A stretch of 64,000 nt of DNA from Flectonema sp. DT1601 (taxonomy: Eukaryota; Euglenozoa; Diplonemea; Diplonemida; Diplonemidae). The stretch lies in contig OZ025850.1 of the NCBI GenBank assembly GCA_964019425.1, positions 186,001 to 250,000 of the forward strand, written 5' to 3'. The notes under the pieces are model-generated. The model was given only the letters and a program-made list of their open reading frames with translations. It had not been told where the DNA came from and ran no database searches. This document shows, in pieces, positions 51,381 to 61,742 of the stretch. Within the stretch, counting starts at the first letter, position 1; every line of letters starts with the position of its first letter. Made by a program: the position numbers and the translations under genes.

Positions 51381-52122
51381 CATATATCATAGATGGAAGT
51401 GCCCTCCAAATTTGGAGGGCGCGTGGTGAAAATCAGCCACAAAAAATTGTAGAGCCAAAATAGGGCGCTGGAGGGCGCGTAGGGCGCTTTTTTAATTAAA
51501 TTTAATATAATGCCGAGCTCATTTTGACACACCCCTGCCCTCAGCGAAGGTCGAGTCGCATCTTATTTGACTTTTCTCCGGTTCGCCCGATCAAATGCGT
51601 CTCTGGCATATCAGTTTACTTGCCACCAGTAAACTTCTTTTTTTTCTCACAAGGTACCGTGAAGACCGGCCTATTAACAGCTTAGCAGGAACGCACTCTC
51701 CCTCCTCGAATCTCTCTATATTCGACTCAGTGCATTCTGCGGGCTAATCAGCTCCTTGTAGATCTGGGATGCATCGTCCACTGAAATGAGTTTCAGCTTC
51801 AGGGATTGCAGCAGGCTCCAGAAGCTCTCAAGGAGTGGCCCATTGTTTTTGCCATTGTTGACCGCCGAACCATGACCTGGAGGTCTCGGGTTCGAACCCC
51901 GTGACACCCTTTTTTCTCTTTTTCGAAAGACTGCCAAGCATGTCAAAATTTTTTTTTGGCTTTTGCGTCAAAATACTTGTGCGTCAGTGTAAGTCCCCGT
52001 CAATTTAGCTGTCTTATAGTAATAAAAAAGGTAAAAAAAAGCGCCCTCCAAAATAATATTTATATTAAAAGCGCCCTACAAGCGCCCTCCAAATTGTGGG
52101 GCACTTCCATCTATGATATATG
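51381..52122. mobile_element. 742-bp inverted-repeat DNA transposon (MITE-like)
   Basis: The ends are inverted copies of CATATATCATAGATGGAAGT followed by GCCC, and the match extends through GGAGGGC-type motifs for about 40 bases. Further inside, repeated GCGCCCTCC/GGAGGGCGC blocks (51415-51495 and 52035-52095) lengthen the pairing to about 110 bp. No transposase frame is present, so it is a non-autonomous element. It sits in the 800-bp gap between the rhodanese and ankyrin genes. The end sequence TATAT makes a TA target duplication possible, but I cannot fix it. The element is compact and its ends match closely, so it is probably young. Confidence 0.85.
51850..51916 (+). other. tRNA-like 3' half with B-box inside the MITE
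   Basis: The sequence CTCGGGTTCGAACCCCG forms a T arm with a perfect B-box. ACACCC and a T6 run (a pol III-type terminator) follow. No full cloverleaf or clear A-box fits upstream. It could be a tRNA relic carried by the transposon or a chance B-box. Confidence 0.45.
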
Positions 52123-52154
52123 AAAAAAATGAATACTTTTTTTTTTTTGTAGGG

Positions 52155-52997
52155 TTAGGATATTCGCAATCCATTTTGTTGGTCTTTAATCAGTTTCGCT
52201 AAACTATGAAATCCAGCTCGTCGTGTTATCGCAAGAGGTCGATTATCACCGCCACTAACTGAGTCAATATTAATGTGATTCAGTAACAATACTATCCCTT
52301 CTCGGTATTGTGATTGACACGCTATTTGAAGAGGTGTGACTCCATTCACAATAACATTCACATCGATATTCGCATACTGTAGAAGTGTTTTTAAAGATCT
52401 ACCAGCACGAGTTATAACAGCATGCGTGAGAGGGTTCTCTTCTTTTCTATTTATGTCAGCTCCTTTCGACACTAAGACGTCGATCATATTTACATGTTGT
52501 CGTTCTATTGATACTTTCAAAGGAGTATTTCCTTTACTGCATGGTTCATCAATAACTATGTTAGGGAAACGTAATAGCTGTCGGGTTGCTTCTTCATTGG
52601 AGAATCGAGCTGCGTAGTGCAATGGCGATAATCCATCAAAGTCTTTTGCGTTTACATCGATTCCGGTTCGGATGTATAAATGTGTTTGATCTCCGCGAGA
52701 TGTTGAGATGTATTGTTTAAGACTTTCCAATGTTGGTTTTTTACTCAATCCCAGTTCTTGCATAGCGCATACAATTTCGTTAGGTACCGCTTCAATTTCA
52801 CTTCCTTCTGAGATTCCTAAGTTAAATATATTTCGTTTTCCGTTAATTGACTCTCCTTCAAAGACGAGATCAATGTAATCAGAGATGACTTCTATCTCAG
52901 CAGCAACGACATTTTTTAAGTGTCTACCCGACATTGTTGGAGTTATATCCACCAAGTGTGAAACATTATTGAATGTGATCAAGACAGGTAAGCTCAT
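52155..52997 (-). CDS. Ubiquitin-like domain plus ankyrin-repeat protein
   Basis: The 280-residue protein has an N-terminal ubiquitin-like domain (residues 1-75: LITFNNVSHLVDITPTMSGR ... LVFEGESINGKRNIFNLGI ... IEAVPNE). Ankyrin repeats fill residues about 115-275, with the clearest units DFDGLSPLHYAARFSNEEAT, SKGNTPLKVSIERQHVNMID and VNGVTPLQIACQSQYREGIV. These modules bind other proteins; no enzyme motif is present and the partner is unknown. The ATG at 52997 sits in CATTCATGAATGAGC. Five more copies of its promoter-proximal sequence plus the first 51 codons lie directly upstream (to 54026), so start choice and upstream frames may matter for expression. Single exon. Confidence 0.88.
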   Translation of the reverse strand: MSLPVLITFNNVSHLVDITPTMSGRHLKNVVAAEIEVISDYIDLVFEGESINGKRNIFNLGISEGSEIEAVPNEIVCAMQELGLSKKPTLESLKQYISTSRGDQTHLYIRTGIDVNAKDFDGLSPLHYAARFSNEEATRQLLRFPNIVIDEPCSKGNTPLKVSIERQHVNMIDVLVSKGADINRKEENPLTHAVITRAGRSLKTLLQYANIDVNVIVNGVTPLQIACQSQYREGIVLLLNHINIDSVSGGDNRPLAITRRAGFHSLAKLIKDQQNGLRIS

Positions 52998-53020
52998 TCA
53001 TGAATGTGGAATCTGATTAA

Positions 53021-54026
53021 TTAAAATAAGAAATAATTTTTAATTGACTCTCCTTCAAAGACGAGATCAATGTAATCAGAGTTGACTTCTATCTCAGCAG
53101 CAACGACATTTTTTAAGTGTCTACCCGACATTGTTGGAGTTATATCCACCAAGTGTGAAACATTATTGAATGTGATCAAGACAGGTAAGCTCATTCATGA
53201 ATGTGGAATCTGATTAATTAAAATAAGAAATAATTTTTAATTGACTCTCCTTCAAAGACGAGATCAATGTAATCAGAGTTGACTTCTATCTCAGCAGCAA
53301 CGACATTTTTTAAGTGTCTACCCGACATTGTTGGAGTTATATCCACCAAGTGTGAAACATTATTGAATGTGATCAAGACAGGTAAGCTCATTCATGAATG
53401 TGGAATCTGATTAATTAAAATAAGAAATAATTTTTAATTGACTCTCCTTCAAAGACGAGATCAATGTAATCAGAGTTGACTTCTATCTCAGCAGCAACGA
53501 CATTTTTTAAGTGTCTACCCGACATTGTTGGAGTTATATCCACCAAGTGTGAAACATTATTGAATATGATCAAGACAGGTAAGCTCATTCATGAATGTGG
53601 AATCTGATTAATTAAAATAAGAAATAATTGTTAATTGACTCTCCTTCAAAGACGAGATCAATGTAATCAGAGATGACTTCTATCTCAGCAGCAACGACAT
53701 TTTTTAAGTGTCTACCCGACATTGTTGGAGTTATATCCACCAAGTGTGAAACATTATTGAATATGATCAAGACAGGTAAGCTCATTCATGAATGTGGAAT
53801 CTGATTAATTAAAATAAGAAATAATTTTTAATTGAATCTCCTTCAAAGACGAGATCAATGTAATCAGAGATGACTTCTATCTCAGCAGCAACGACATTTT
53901 TTAAGTGTCTACCCGACATTGTTGGAGTTATATCCACCAAGTGTGAAACATTATTGAATATGATCAAGACAGGTAAGCTCATTCATGAATGTGGAATCTG
54001 ATTAATCAAAATAAGAAATAATTTTA
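53021..54026 (-). repeat. Five extra tandem copies of the ankyrin gene's leader and first 51 codons
   Basis: The period is 197 bp. ATGs equivalent to the gene's own (52997) recur at 53194, 53391, 53588, 53785 and 53982. Each copy encodes residues 1-51 of the ankyrin protein and then KNYFLF or a close variant and a stop, giving 57-residue frames. The next ATG comes about 23 bp later. Copies are almost identical. The three nearest the gene change Ile38 to Asn (AGTTGAC), while the two farthest keep Ile like the gene (AGATGAC). This points to duplication in steps. Each unit includes any promoter that lies within about 40 bp of the ATG. Confidence 0.95.
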
Positions 54027-55481
54027 TATAAAAAAAAAAAAAAAAAGATTATCCATTGTTATTAATTTAAAAAAAAAAAAAAGGTAAAACTTAGTGTGAG
54101 CAAAACATTCTCTACTAACACAAAAATACCACAATAAAATATCGACAAATAAACAAGCAAATAATTTTCCTAAAAGAGGGAATTGCTGCAAGTATAAAAA
54201 GAAAAAAGGGGGATTGGGTGAAAAAAGAAAAATGAATAGCACGTCAGTCACTCCTCCTAAAACTTCTATATTTTTTTTTCCCTTCTTTTTTTTTCCCGCT
54301 TAGTGCGAGGGAATGAACGAATAAGGAAATGAAGGGGAAAAAAAAGGAAAACTTACCGTAGCTGAAGGCATCGAAACTGAACAAGTAACTTTCAATAAAA
54401 TTAAGTAAATAATGTATAGCCTAAATAGTGCAAACACTATCATGTGTTACGATTGCCGATGGGAAAGAAGGGAAACCAAAAAGGGGGGAAAAAAATGAAG
54501 GGACTGGTTGGTAGTTAGAATAATGAATTTTAGTTAGCAAAACTACATTTCAAAGCTTCAAATCTAAGAAATGAGCAACGAGCACACCGTCCAACAATAC
54601 TCCTCGACTAAAGAGGTATCCCAAAAAAAATTTAAAAAAAAAAAAAAAAAAAAACCATGAAGTACGAGCAAGTTAGAATAGTCACAGCTCAAGCTTTTTT
54701 CTTTTGTTCTGAAAGAATAAAAAGGTTCCCCTCGCTAATGCCATGCTGTCTTGAAAAATAAAAAAAAATAATAATAATAATAATAACAATGAGCACCCTG
54801 ACACCATCACATTGGATTGTGGAAGTTATTCCGAGCATGCGAGTGATTTAGTTTCCTAATTCCAATATCTGGTTAGGATTAATACTCTAACAGATGCCCA
54901 GAAGTCGCTGACCACAGTAATTCGGTTCTTCTTCTTCATTCTCTTCTTACCCCCTTCCAACAATTTAGAATATATCAATCTCTGTGATTCAATAAGCGAT
55001 AACAAACGGAAGAATGAAATAAGACAAAACAAAGCTTGTAGAACCCAACCAACGTGACATAGATTGGCGAGAAAAAAAAAAGAAAAAAAGAAATGCACAC
55101 ACAGGATGTGCTCACCAATTCAGTCAGGTTGAGATGATTTGGTATTTTCTGTTGTTTTATTGTATAGATCGTCACTCACCAAGATAAACTCACAGAGAGA
55201 AAACAGTCAGATGCTTTTTGAAAAAACTGCCCACTGACCAGATGACAGGAGCTTACCCGGAGAAGATGATGATCAAAGAGGAAGGGATAACATGCCACTA
55301 AAAAGGTTTTTTTTTAACAATAAGAAAAAAACTACTTGCAGCCTCACCGGTCCACATAAACCACTGCAAGCGAAAGATCAAAAGGAAAAAAAAAAAAAAT
55401 AACAACAAACAAGGAGGCGAAACGGAAAAAAAAAAACTACTGAACAAAAATAATATTTCGGTCGTGCATCGCAAGCCGATT

Positions 55482-55512
<31 letters not shown>

Positions 55513-56120
55513 CAATCATTGCCTCTCTTCTTAACAAAATACTAAGAAAGCAATTTACGGGATAATGATGTACGAGTTCTGTATATTTAAGCAGACATAA
55601 TTCACTCTCCACAGAACACGTACGTATCGCTAGATGGCTAATTTGAGGCGAATCACAGGAACAAGGAAAATATCATTATAATCAATTTTTATAACTTATT
55701 AAGTACGAAGGACACATTTCGCTTTGTACAGCTTTCGTGTATTGAGCACTCCACTGCGGAGAGATACGCAAACGGAATTTTTTTAAATCTTTTAAAAAAA
55801 AAAAAAAAAAATGGATCAACAAAAAAAAAAAAAAAAAAACGCCACTGCGGAGAAGTGTGACACGCCAACATGAAACCATTTTTTTTTCTTTTTTTTTTTT
55901 TTCTCTCCTTCCCCGATTTCAACACTAATGTTCAATAAATAAGACACGGAGGATACACTACTAATATGATTCAAATAATAATAATATCAATAATTTGATA
56001 TGGCAAAGCCTGCGATGCTCTCGCGATACGTTTGTTTACGTGTTCAGCTTCACTAGAGTACTTATATTAAGAAAGGGACATGTTCTTGATGTGATAAAAC
56101 AAAAAAATAACAACAATTAT

Positions 56121-56159
<39 letters not shown>

Positions 56160-57397
56160 TAACGCTAAAAAGAAAGGTCGCTTAACAACGGCATTTCAAC
56201 CCTCCCAACAAGAAAAGAGTAAAAGGAGAAGGTCGGAAAATTGAAAAAAAATATATAGCAACCAGTGAATTCGAAGTAAATCCGAGCGACTATAAATAAC
56301 ATGCTAATACCTACTTTGGATAACTTACTATAAAGGAATAGTTAAAAAGAAAACTAGGAACAGCCCACATCCAAAATCTGACGACCAGAGGCTATCGTTC
56401 ACTAAGAAAAACATAGAAAAAAAAAAAGGATAGGAAAAGAAAGGTAATCGAGAAACCTTTTTATGGCTTACCCGGAGAACAGGTCCGAAGAAAAAAAGAA
56501 AAAGATGAAGTGAGGATATGTTTTTTGAAAAAACAAGCATATCATGTGGTTAAAAAGATATGTGTGCCAACAACGAAAAAAAAGGACTTCAGCAACATCT
56601 CTATTCGTCTAACAAAACAGTCTCGGGGGATCACAATATATGATTTAAAAGTCGTTTAACAAACGGGAAGAAAGAGGAAAAAAAAAAGAAGGGGGGGGGA
56701 AAAAAGGGGTTATCCATAAGAATATCAGGAATAGAATAATTAATACTTACGACAATTTTTTTTTTTCTTTCTTTTTTCTTTTTTTTTCTCATTGATTCGA
56801 ACGCAAATAAAATAAAATTTTTTTTTTAAGATATACCCCCCAGGATAGGGAAGGAAGAGCAGGAAGAGAGAATAACAGTCTGCACAGTTTAAGGATAGGA
56901 GAGATAATTAATGAACGACCCACTAGCAAATTACTGCCTGCAGGCAGTTTTTGTGCTTTGGCGTGCATAAAGAGCAACGTTCCGAATGAAAAAAAAAAAA
57001 AAAAAAAAAAAAAATAGATCATCAAAATTAAGCAATTACATAACTGCGGAAGGAGCCAAACACTAACAGATACTAAAGAGCTAAAAGACAGATGAAAAGA
57101 GCGACGACGTAATGATATCGTTGTTTTTTTTTTTTTTTTTTTTTGGTTTGACACAGAAATCAGTCTCTGATGGGAGGACAGGTGGACTACATTATCAAAA
57201 AGGAAAGTTAACCAACACCCTGTGAATGTGTCTCCAGGATTACCCTTCGAGAGTTGCCAAGCCAGCCGAGACTCGTGCTGGATTACCCTCTTAGGATATC
57301 GCAATCCTAAAAAGCAAAACTGAACAGACACTTTCCATTACAGAATCCAAGTTGAGTAGACTGGCAAGCACGATGCAGTCAGAGCGTCGCAAGTTTG

Positions 57398-57432
<35 letters not shown>

Positions 57433-59940
57433 TTTTTCGCTGACTGAAACTAACTAAAGAACTGGCAGTAATTAATTCACAGATGGTATTCTAAAAAGCA
57501 AACCAACTACACAAAAAAATTCACAACGAAAGCTATTAGTTGAGAAATAAAGATATAATATTTATATAAAGATCTACATTCTGTATTAAAAAAACAGAAA
57601 AAAAGATAAAAGTCAAGAAAAACAGTCTAAAGTTTTTTAACATTTCCCCTCGTCAATTCTACAGAAGCGTGTCGATGCTCTAGTGCATTTTTTACTTGAA
57701 GAAAGTTTATCCCGTTTTTTTTTTTTTCTTTTTTTCTCTTCAGCTTGTTCTTTAATTCACAAATTGATTGCAGAAAGCCCCTTTTGGACGCCAATCGAAA
57801 AACTTTAATTCGCGGCAACAAATAATTTTTTATTTTTTTTTTGAAAAGTTGGAAACAGAATAAGGTTGGTTGAAGGGATCTCGTTTGGTATGAAGAACCT
57901 AATTATAACAAAATTATAATGTAGTTCAATATATCGTACCCAGTCAACGAGAGAAATCATCCTTTTTTTTTTTCAAAATAGAAGTGGGAAACAATTAAAA
58001 AAAAAAAAAAAAAAATCTGACAAGAACACTGCGTATCGCGATTATAATCTTTTTTTTTCTTTTTTTAAGGTAGAGAACGATGTCAATATAATAATCCATT
58101 ACAACACTTTGATAGTTTACTTTTCATACCATCATCATGTACGGGGTTAGTATTACCGACCCGCACGGCGATCATCTCTGCTGCTTCCAAGTCAACACGT
58201 GACTCAGAAGAAGCAAATGTCCCTATAGAAGTTGCATATCAATTGTTGGGCTGAAGCAAGCACCGTCACATTGATAGCACTTAGGAAAGTAGACTCGCAA
58301 TAAAGAAAAGAAAAATAAAAAAAAAAACGATAAAGTGCCCAACAGCTTTACCAATATATCAGGATATTTAATGGGAGAAAGCGCAGTCATTACACAGCAA
58401 CCAGAGAGATTGCGAGCCAGATCTTTTTTTCATGTCTCACACCACTTTCCAAGAAGTTTAAAATAAAATAAAATAATAGCTTTTGCGGGAAGTGTACGCT
58501 GAGACAGCGAAAACGCAGAAGGGAGGGGAAAAAAGTTGAATTTTGTTGACGTTGCTCTCAATTATCAATTTTTTTTTTTTTTTTTTTCTTCTTTCCCCCC
58601 CTGCATCAGATTGTTACCAAAAGGAAAGGACATCAAATCTACTCATCAGCTCTGCTTACTTTAAGTCAAGTCAATAGATTGCAAAGCTGTTAGCAAACGA
58701 GTCCAACAAATTGAACCTGATGGGTCCCTAATACTGCGGTAGGAAGTTGAGCCTATTAGTAGCGAATATGACATTTCGTCACATCGAAAGAACATCTCAC
58801 TTGAGAACAACTTGTTGGCTTATGACAACCTAAAAAAGTTTCCTTCAGAGTTAGTTTATTCCAAAAGGGGAAGAAGAGTCTATTTGTTATGTTATTGAAG
58901 TCAGGTAAAAAGGGGAAAGGAAGAGAAGGAGGGGGGGTAAAGCAAACCAACGCGCCTGCATGTAATTGACACATCCAAAGACAAGCTCGGTTTTTTTTTT
59001 TTTTTTTTTTTTTAAAGCACATGAACTAACATGATCCGATTCCGTACCGAACGTAAGGAGCGAAAAGGGGTGGAGGAAAAGTAAAATTAACAAAAAAAAA
59101 GAAAAGAAAAAAAGTAAACTGTTGCATCGAATTTTTTTTTTTTTTTTTTTTTTTCTTCTTTCTTAGCATCCCTTCTTTTAGGTGGTTTCCAAAACTGAAA
59201 AAAAAAAAGAGAAAAAAAATACCATAAAACCAAAACCTAAACCAACCAAAAAAAAATAACTGTGATAAGAATTCACATTCTTTTTTTTTTTTTTTTTCCC
59301 CCCCCTCTTCTTTATACAAAGCTAGCTTGCCTATTGTCGCGCTAACCAAAAAAAAAAAAAAAAAAAAAAAACAGATCACTTACAAAACCAAAAGAAATAA
59401 ACGACGTGCTGCCTTCATAATTATTGAACTGTAAAATGGAAGGCGCATCGAACGGTCCCAATATTACATTTCTAACAACACCCCGTCACTAATATTATGG
59501 GGGCAGTTGTTGCCCTCCATACAAAGCGATTAAAGTTTCCCCGACCGTGAATTGACCACAAGAAAGGGGAGAAAAAAAGGAGTTGAAATTTCTTTCTTTT
59601 GTGACTACGACAACAACGCTAATTACTCAATGAATAGGTTTTTACCCAGAAATAGGTATAGTGCGTTGTCGGAAGTAGGTTATCACTAAATATCAAAGGA
59701 AATGAAGGGAGAGTATTCCACTACTAGAGAAGGTTAGATTCTTAATATAATTTCATACGTAGACGTTGCTGTTATATTCCACTTGCATAAAGCATATCAT
59801 ACCCAGTCACCCTGTCCACGTAGGACTGTTAGTGACAATTCAGAAACACAATCAAATGTGTGCTGCAACAGAGGACCAAAACCCACTATCGAAATTACAA
59901 AAAAATGGTACAGATCCGGATTCGAACTTGGCAATTTTTT
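54027..59940. other. Nearly 6 kb without a recognisable gene
   Basis: This stretch is A+T rich and packed with homopolymers of both A and T (for example near 54637, 55484, 56128, 57000, 57400, 58570, 58990, 59130 and 59350), plus a few G runs. Every frame is short and most contain the runs. I found no tRNA, no inverted-repeat element and no LINE piece. It is the longest gene-free stretch outside the transposon block. Confidence 0.6.
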
Positions 59941-59945
59941 GAGAT

Positions 59946-61295
59946 TTAGTAGGGTGAGCCTGGTGAACCAACACCAAGAGAATGACCTCCGAATCGACCA
60001 GAGAAATCATCAAAGAAACCAGCGTCCTCATGATCTTCACTTGATTGAGTTAGTGTCTTTGCCTTTGTGTAGGCTGGTGGTGGTATTTCTTTTCGATATA
60101 ATGCACCCCAATCGAGACACTCAAAGAACGGATGCTGCTTGATTTGATGAGCAGAATACCGTTCTGAAGGCTCCTTGCAAAGGGTGTGTGTGAGAAGGTC
60201 TCTGGCAGCTGCGGGAAGGGATTTAGGGAACTCAGGGTTCGTATTTAATATATTATCATAGACTCTTGATGCATGAATGTCATAGAATAGTTCACTTCCC
60301 GTCATCATTCTGTAAAGCAAACACCCCCACGACCACCAATCAACAGCAGGAGTAGCTGCAACGCCTTGCAATACTTCCGGAGCAATGTATGTAGGAGTTC
60401 CACAAAGAGTTGTCGCAGAAGTCTCTTCCGGATCAATTTTTTTCGCTAATCCAAAATCAGCCAACACGACGTGACCCTCACCATCCAAGAGACAGTTCTC
60501 TGGCTTCAGATCACGATATATGAATTTTTGATTATGAATAAATCCCAACGCCAGGCATATCTCCGCCGCATAAAAACCAGCTCGCTGCTCTGAAAAGCCT
60601 CCATCTTTCAAATGTTGAAATAATTCACCACCGGGGAGAAGATCCATAATAAGACAAAGTTTTGTTTGGGTTTCAAACACCGCGTGGAGTTGAACAATAA
60701 ATGGGTGCTGAATTGATTCTAGAACTGCTTGTTCTATTGGAGCAGTATCTGTTTTTCTTATAATTTTCATAGCGTAATCGACTACCGTCGCCTTATGACG
60801 TGCTCTAACAACAGTACCGAAGCCTCCATGTCCTATTGTGTCAAGAACCATGAAATCATTCATTTTGGGAAGGACGTCTTTCCAACTGTTAATCATGACC
60901 CAATCAAACGAAGTGTTAGAAGATAGAATACTCGACTGTTTATTATTAATCGAGAGTGTCTCTACGTGGATTCCGTTCAACTGAAATGTCGACAACCATT
61001 GCTTGGCAGTGTTACTGTCTTTGACTGTAAATTTTAATTTTCTCACAATTATATGAAATCCCCTGTGAATTTCTTTTATGATTACACCTTCAAGTGCCAA
61101 TACCTGGTTTGGTTTAGTTTCTTTACGTGAGCAGATCAGTAGCTGTCTGCCGTATAGCTCTAGCCATACTCGTTTCTCGCTGCAGAAAATCTTTTGTAAA
61201 TGCATCGTTGCATAGCCGCCTATGTCCCAACTTGTTTCCTTTGGAGTCGTTTGTTCATCAACTTTCGATTCGGAGCACCCCCATAGTTTTTTCAT
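59946..61295 (-). CDS. AGC-family protein kinase with N-terminal PH-like domain (Akt/PKB-like)
   Basis: From ATG 61295 (MKKLWGCSESKVDEQ) the protein has 449 residues; the open frame above it is only a Phe/Pro-rich translation of A/T runs. Residues about 20-130 resemble a PH domain (GGYATMHLQ ... WLELYGRQLLICSRKE ... AKQWLSTFQL). The kinase domain has GHGGFGTVVRARH, MKII lysine, YRDLKPEN, DFGLAKK, activation-loop TTLCGTPTYIAPE and DWWSWGCLLYRM. The C-tail carries FFDDFSGRF, which resembles the F-x-x-F-S hydrophobic motif of AGC kinases. This is the layout of Akt/PKB, which is recruited by phosphoinositides and activated by PDK1-type kinases. All catalytic residues are in place. Confidence 0.9.
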   Translation of the reverse strand: MKKLWGCSESKVDEQTTPKETSWDIGGYATMHLQKIFCSEKRVWLELYGRQLLICSRKETKPNQVLALEGVIIKEIHRGFHIIVRKLKFTVKDSNTAKQWLSTFQLNGIHVETLSINNKQSSILSSNTSFDWVMINSWKDVLPKMNDFMVLDTIGHGGFGTVVRARHKATVVDYAMKIIRKTDTAPIEQAVLESIQHPFIVQLHAVFETQTKLCLIMDLLPGGELFQHLKDGGFSEQRAGFYAAEICLALGFIHNQKFIYRDLKPENCLLDGEGHVVLADFGLAKKIDPEETSATTLCGTPTYIAPEVLQGVAATPAVDWWSWGCLLYRMMTGSELFYDIHASRVYDNILNTNPEFPKSLPAAARDLLTHTLCKEPSERYSAHQIKQHPFFECLDWGALYRKEIPPPAYTKAKTLTQSSEDHEDAGFFDDFSGRFGGHSLGVGSPGSPY

Positions 61296-61391
61296 TTTCA
61301 GAAAATAATGGGGGAGAGAGGATCGAAAAAATGAAAATAGAAGGGGTGGAAAAAAGAATTTAAAAAAAAAAAAGGGGGGTGAAGGGGTCAC

Positions 61392-61742
61392 ACTGGAAAA
61401 GTAAAAATAAAATTTAAATCAATATTTTTTATCGGATTAGCAACAACAGCCAGCCTTCAATACATAATCAGGTCACCACACATTGTTCATTGTTTTCTAT
61501 TAACAAATAAATGAAGTAAAGCAACAAGTAAAAAAAAAAAAAACTATAACACAACTCAAAAAATAAAAAAAAAAAAAAAAAAAAAAGACTGTTGATGTAG
61601 AAACACCACAGAATCGGTAGAAAAACTTCAAAACTAATTAAACAAAGATTTGTGTAAGTAGGGGGGAAAAAAAAAAAAATATTATCAGAAAAAGAGGAAT
61701 CTGAATTTCAGCGATGCCCTCCCTAATTCATTTTGTTGAATT
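61392..61742. other. Spacer with A runs, no gene
   Basis: This short spacer holds A22 near 61564-61586 and other A tracts. It contains the CFAP57 3' end and the kinase promoter. Confidence 0.5.

Noticed and set aside
53021-54026. CRISPR-like or satellite array
   Set aside because: The 197-bp units are copies of the adjacent gene's start without spacers, so this is a local gene-segment duplication.
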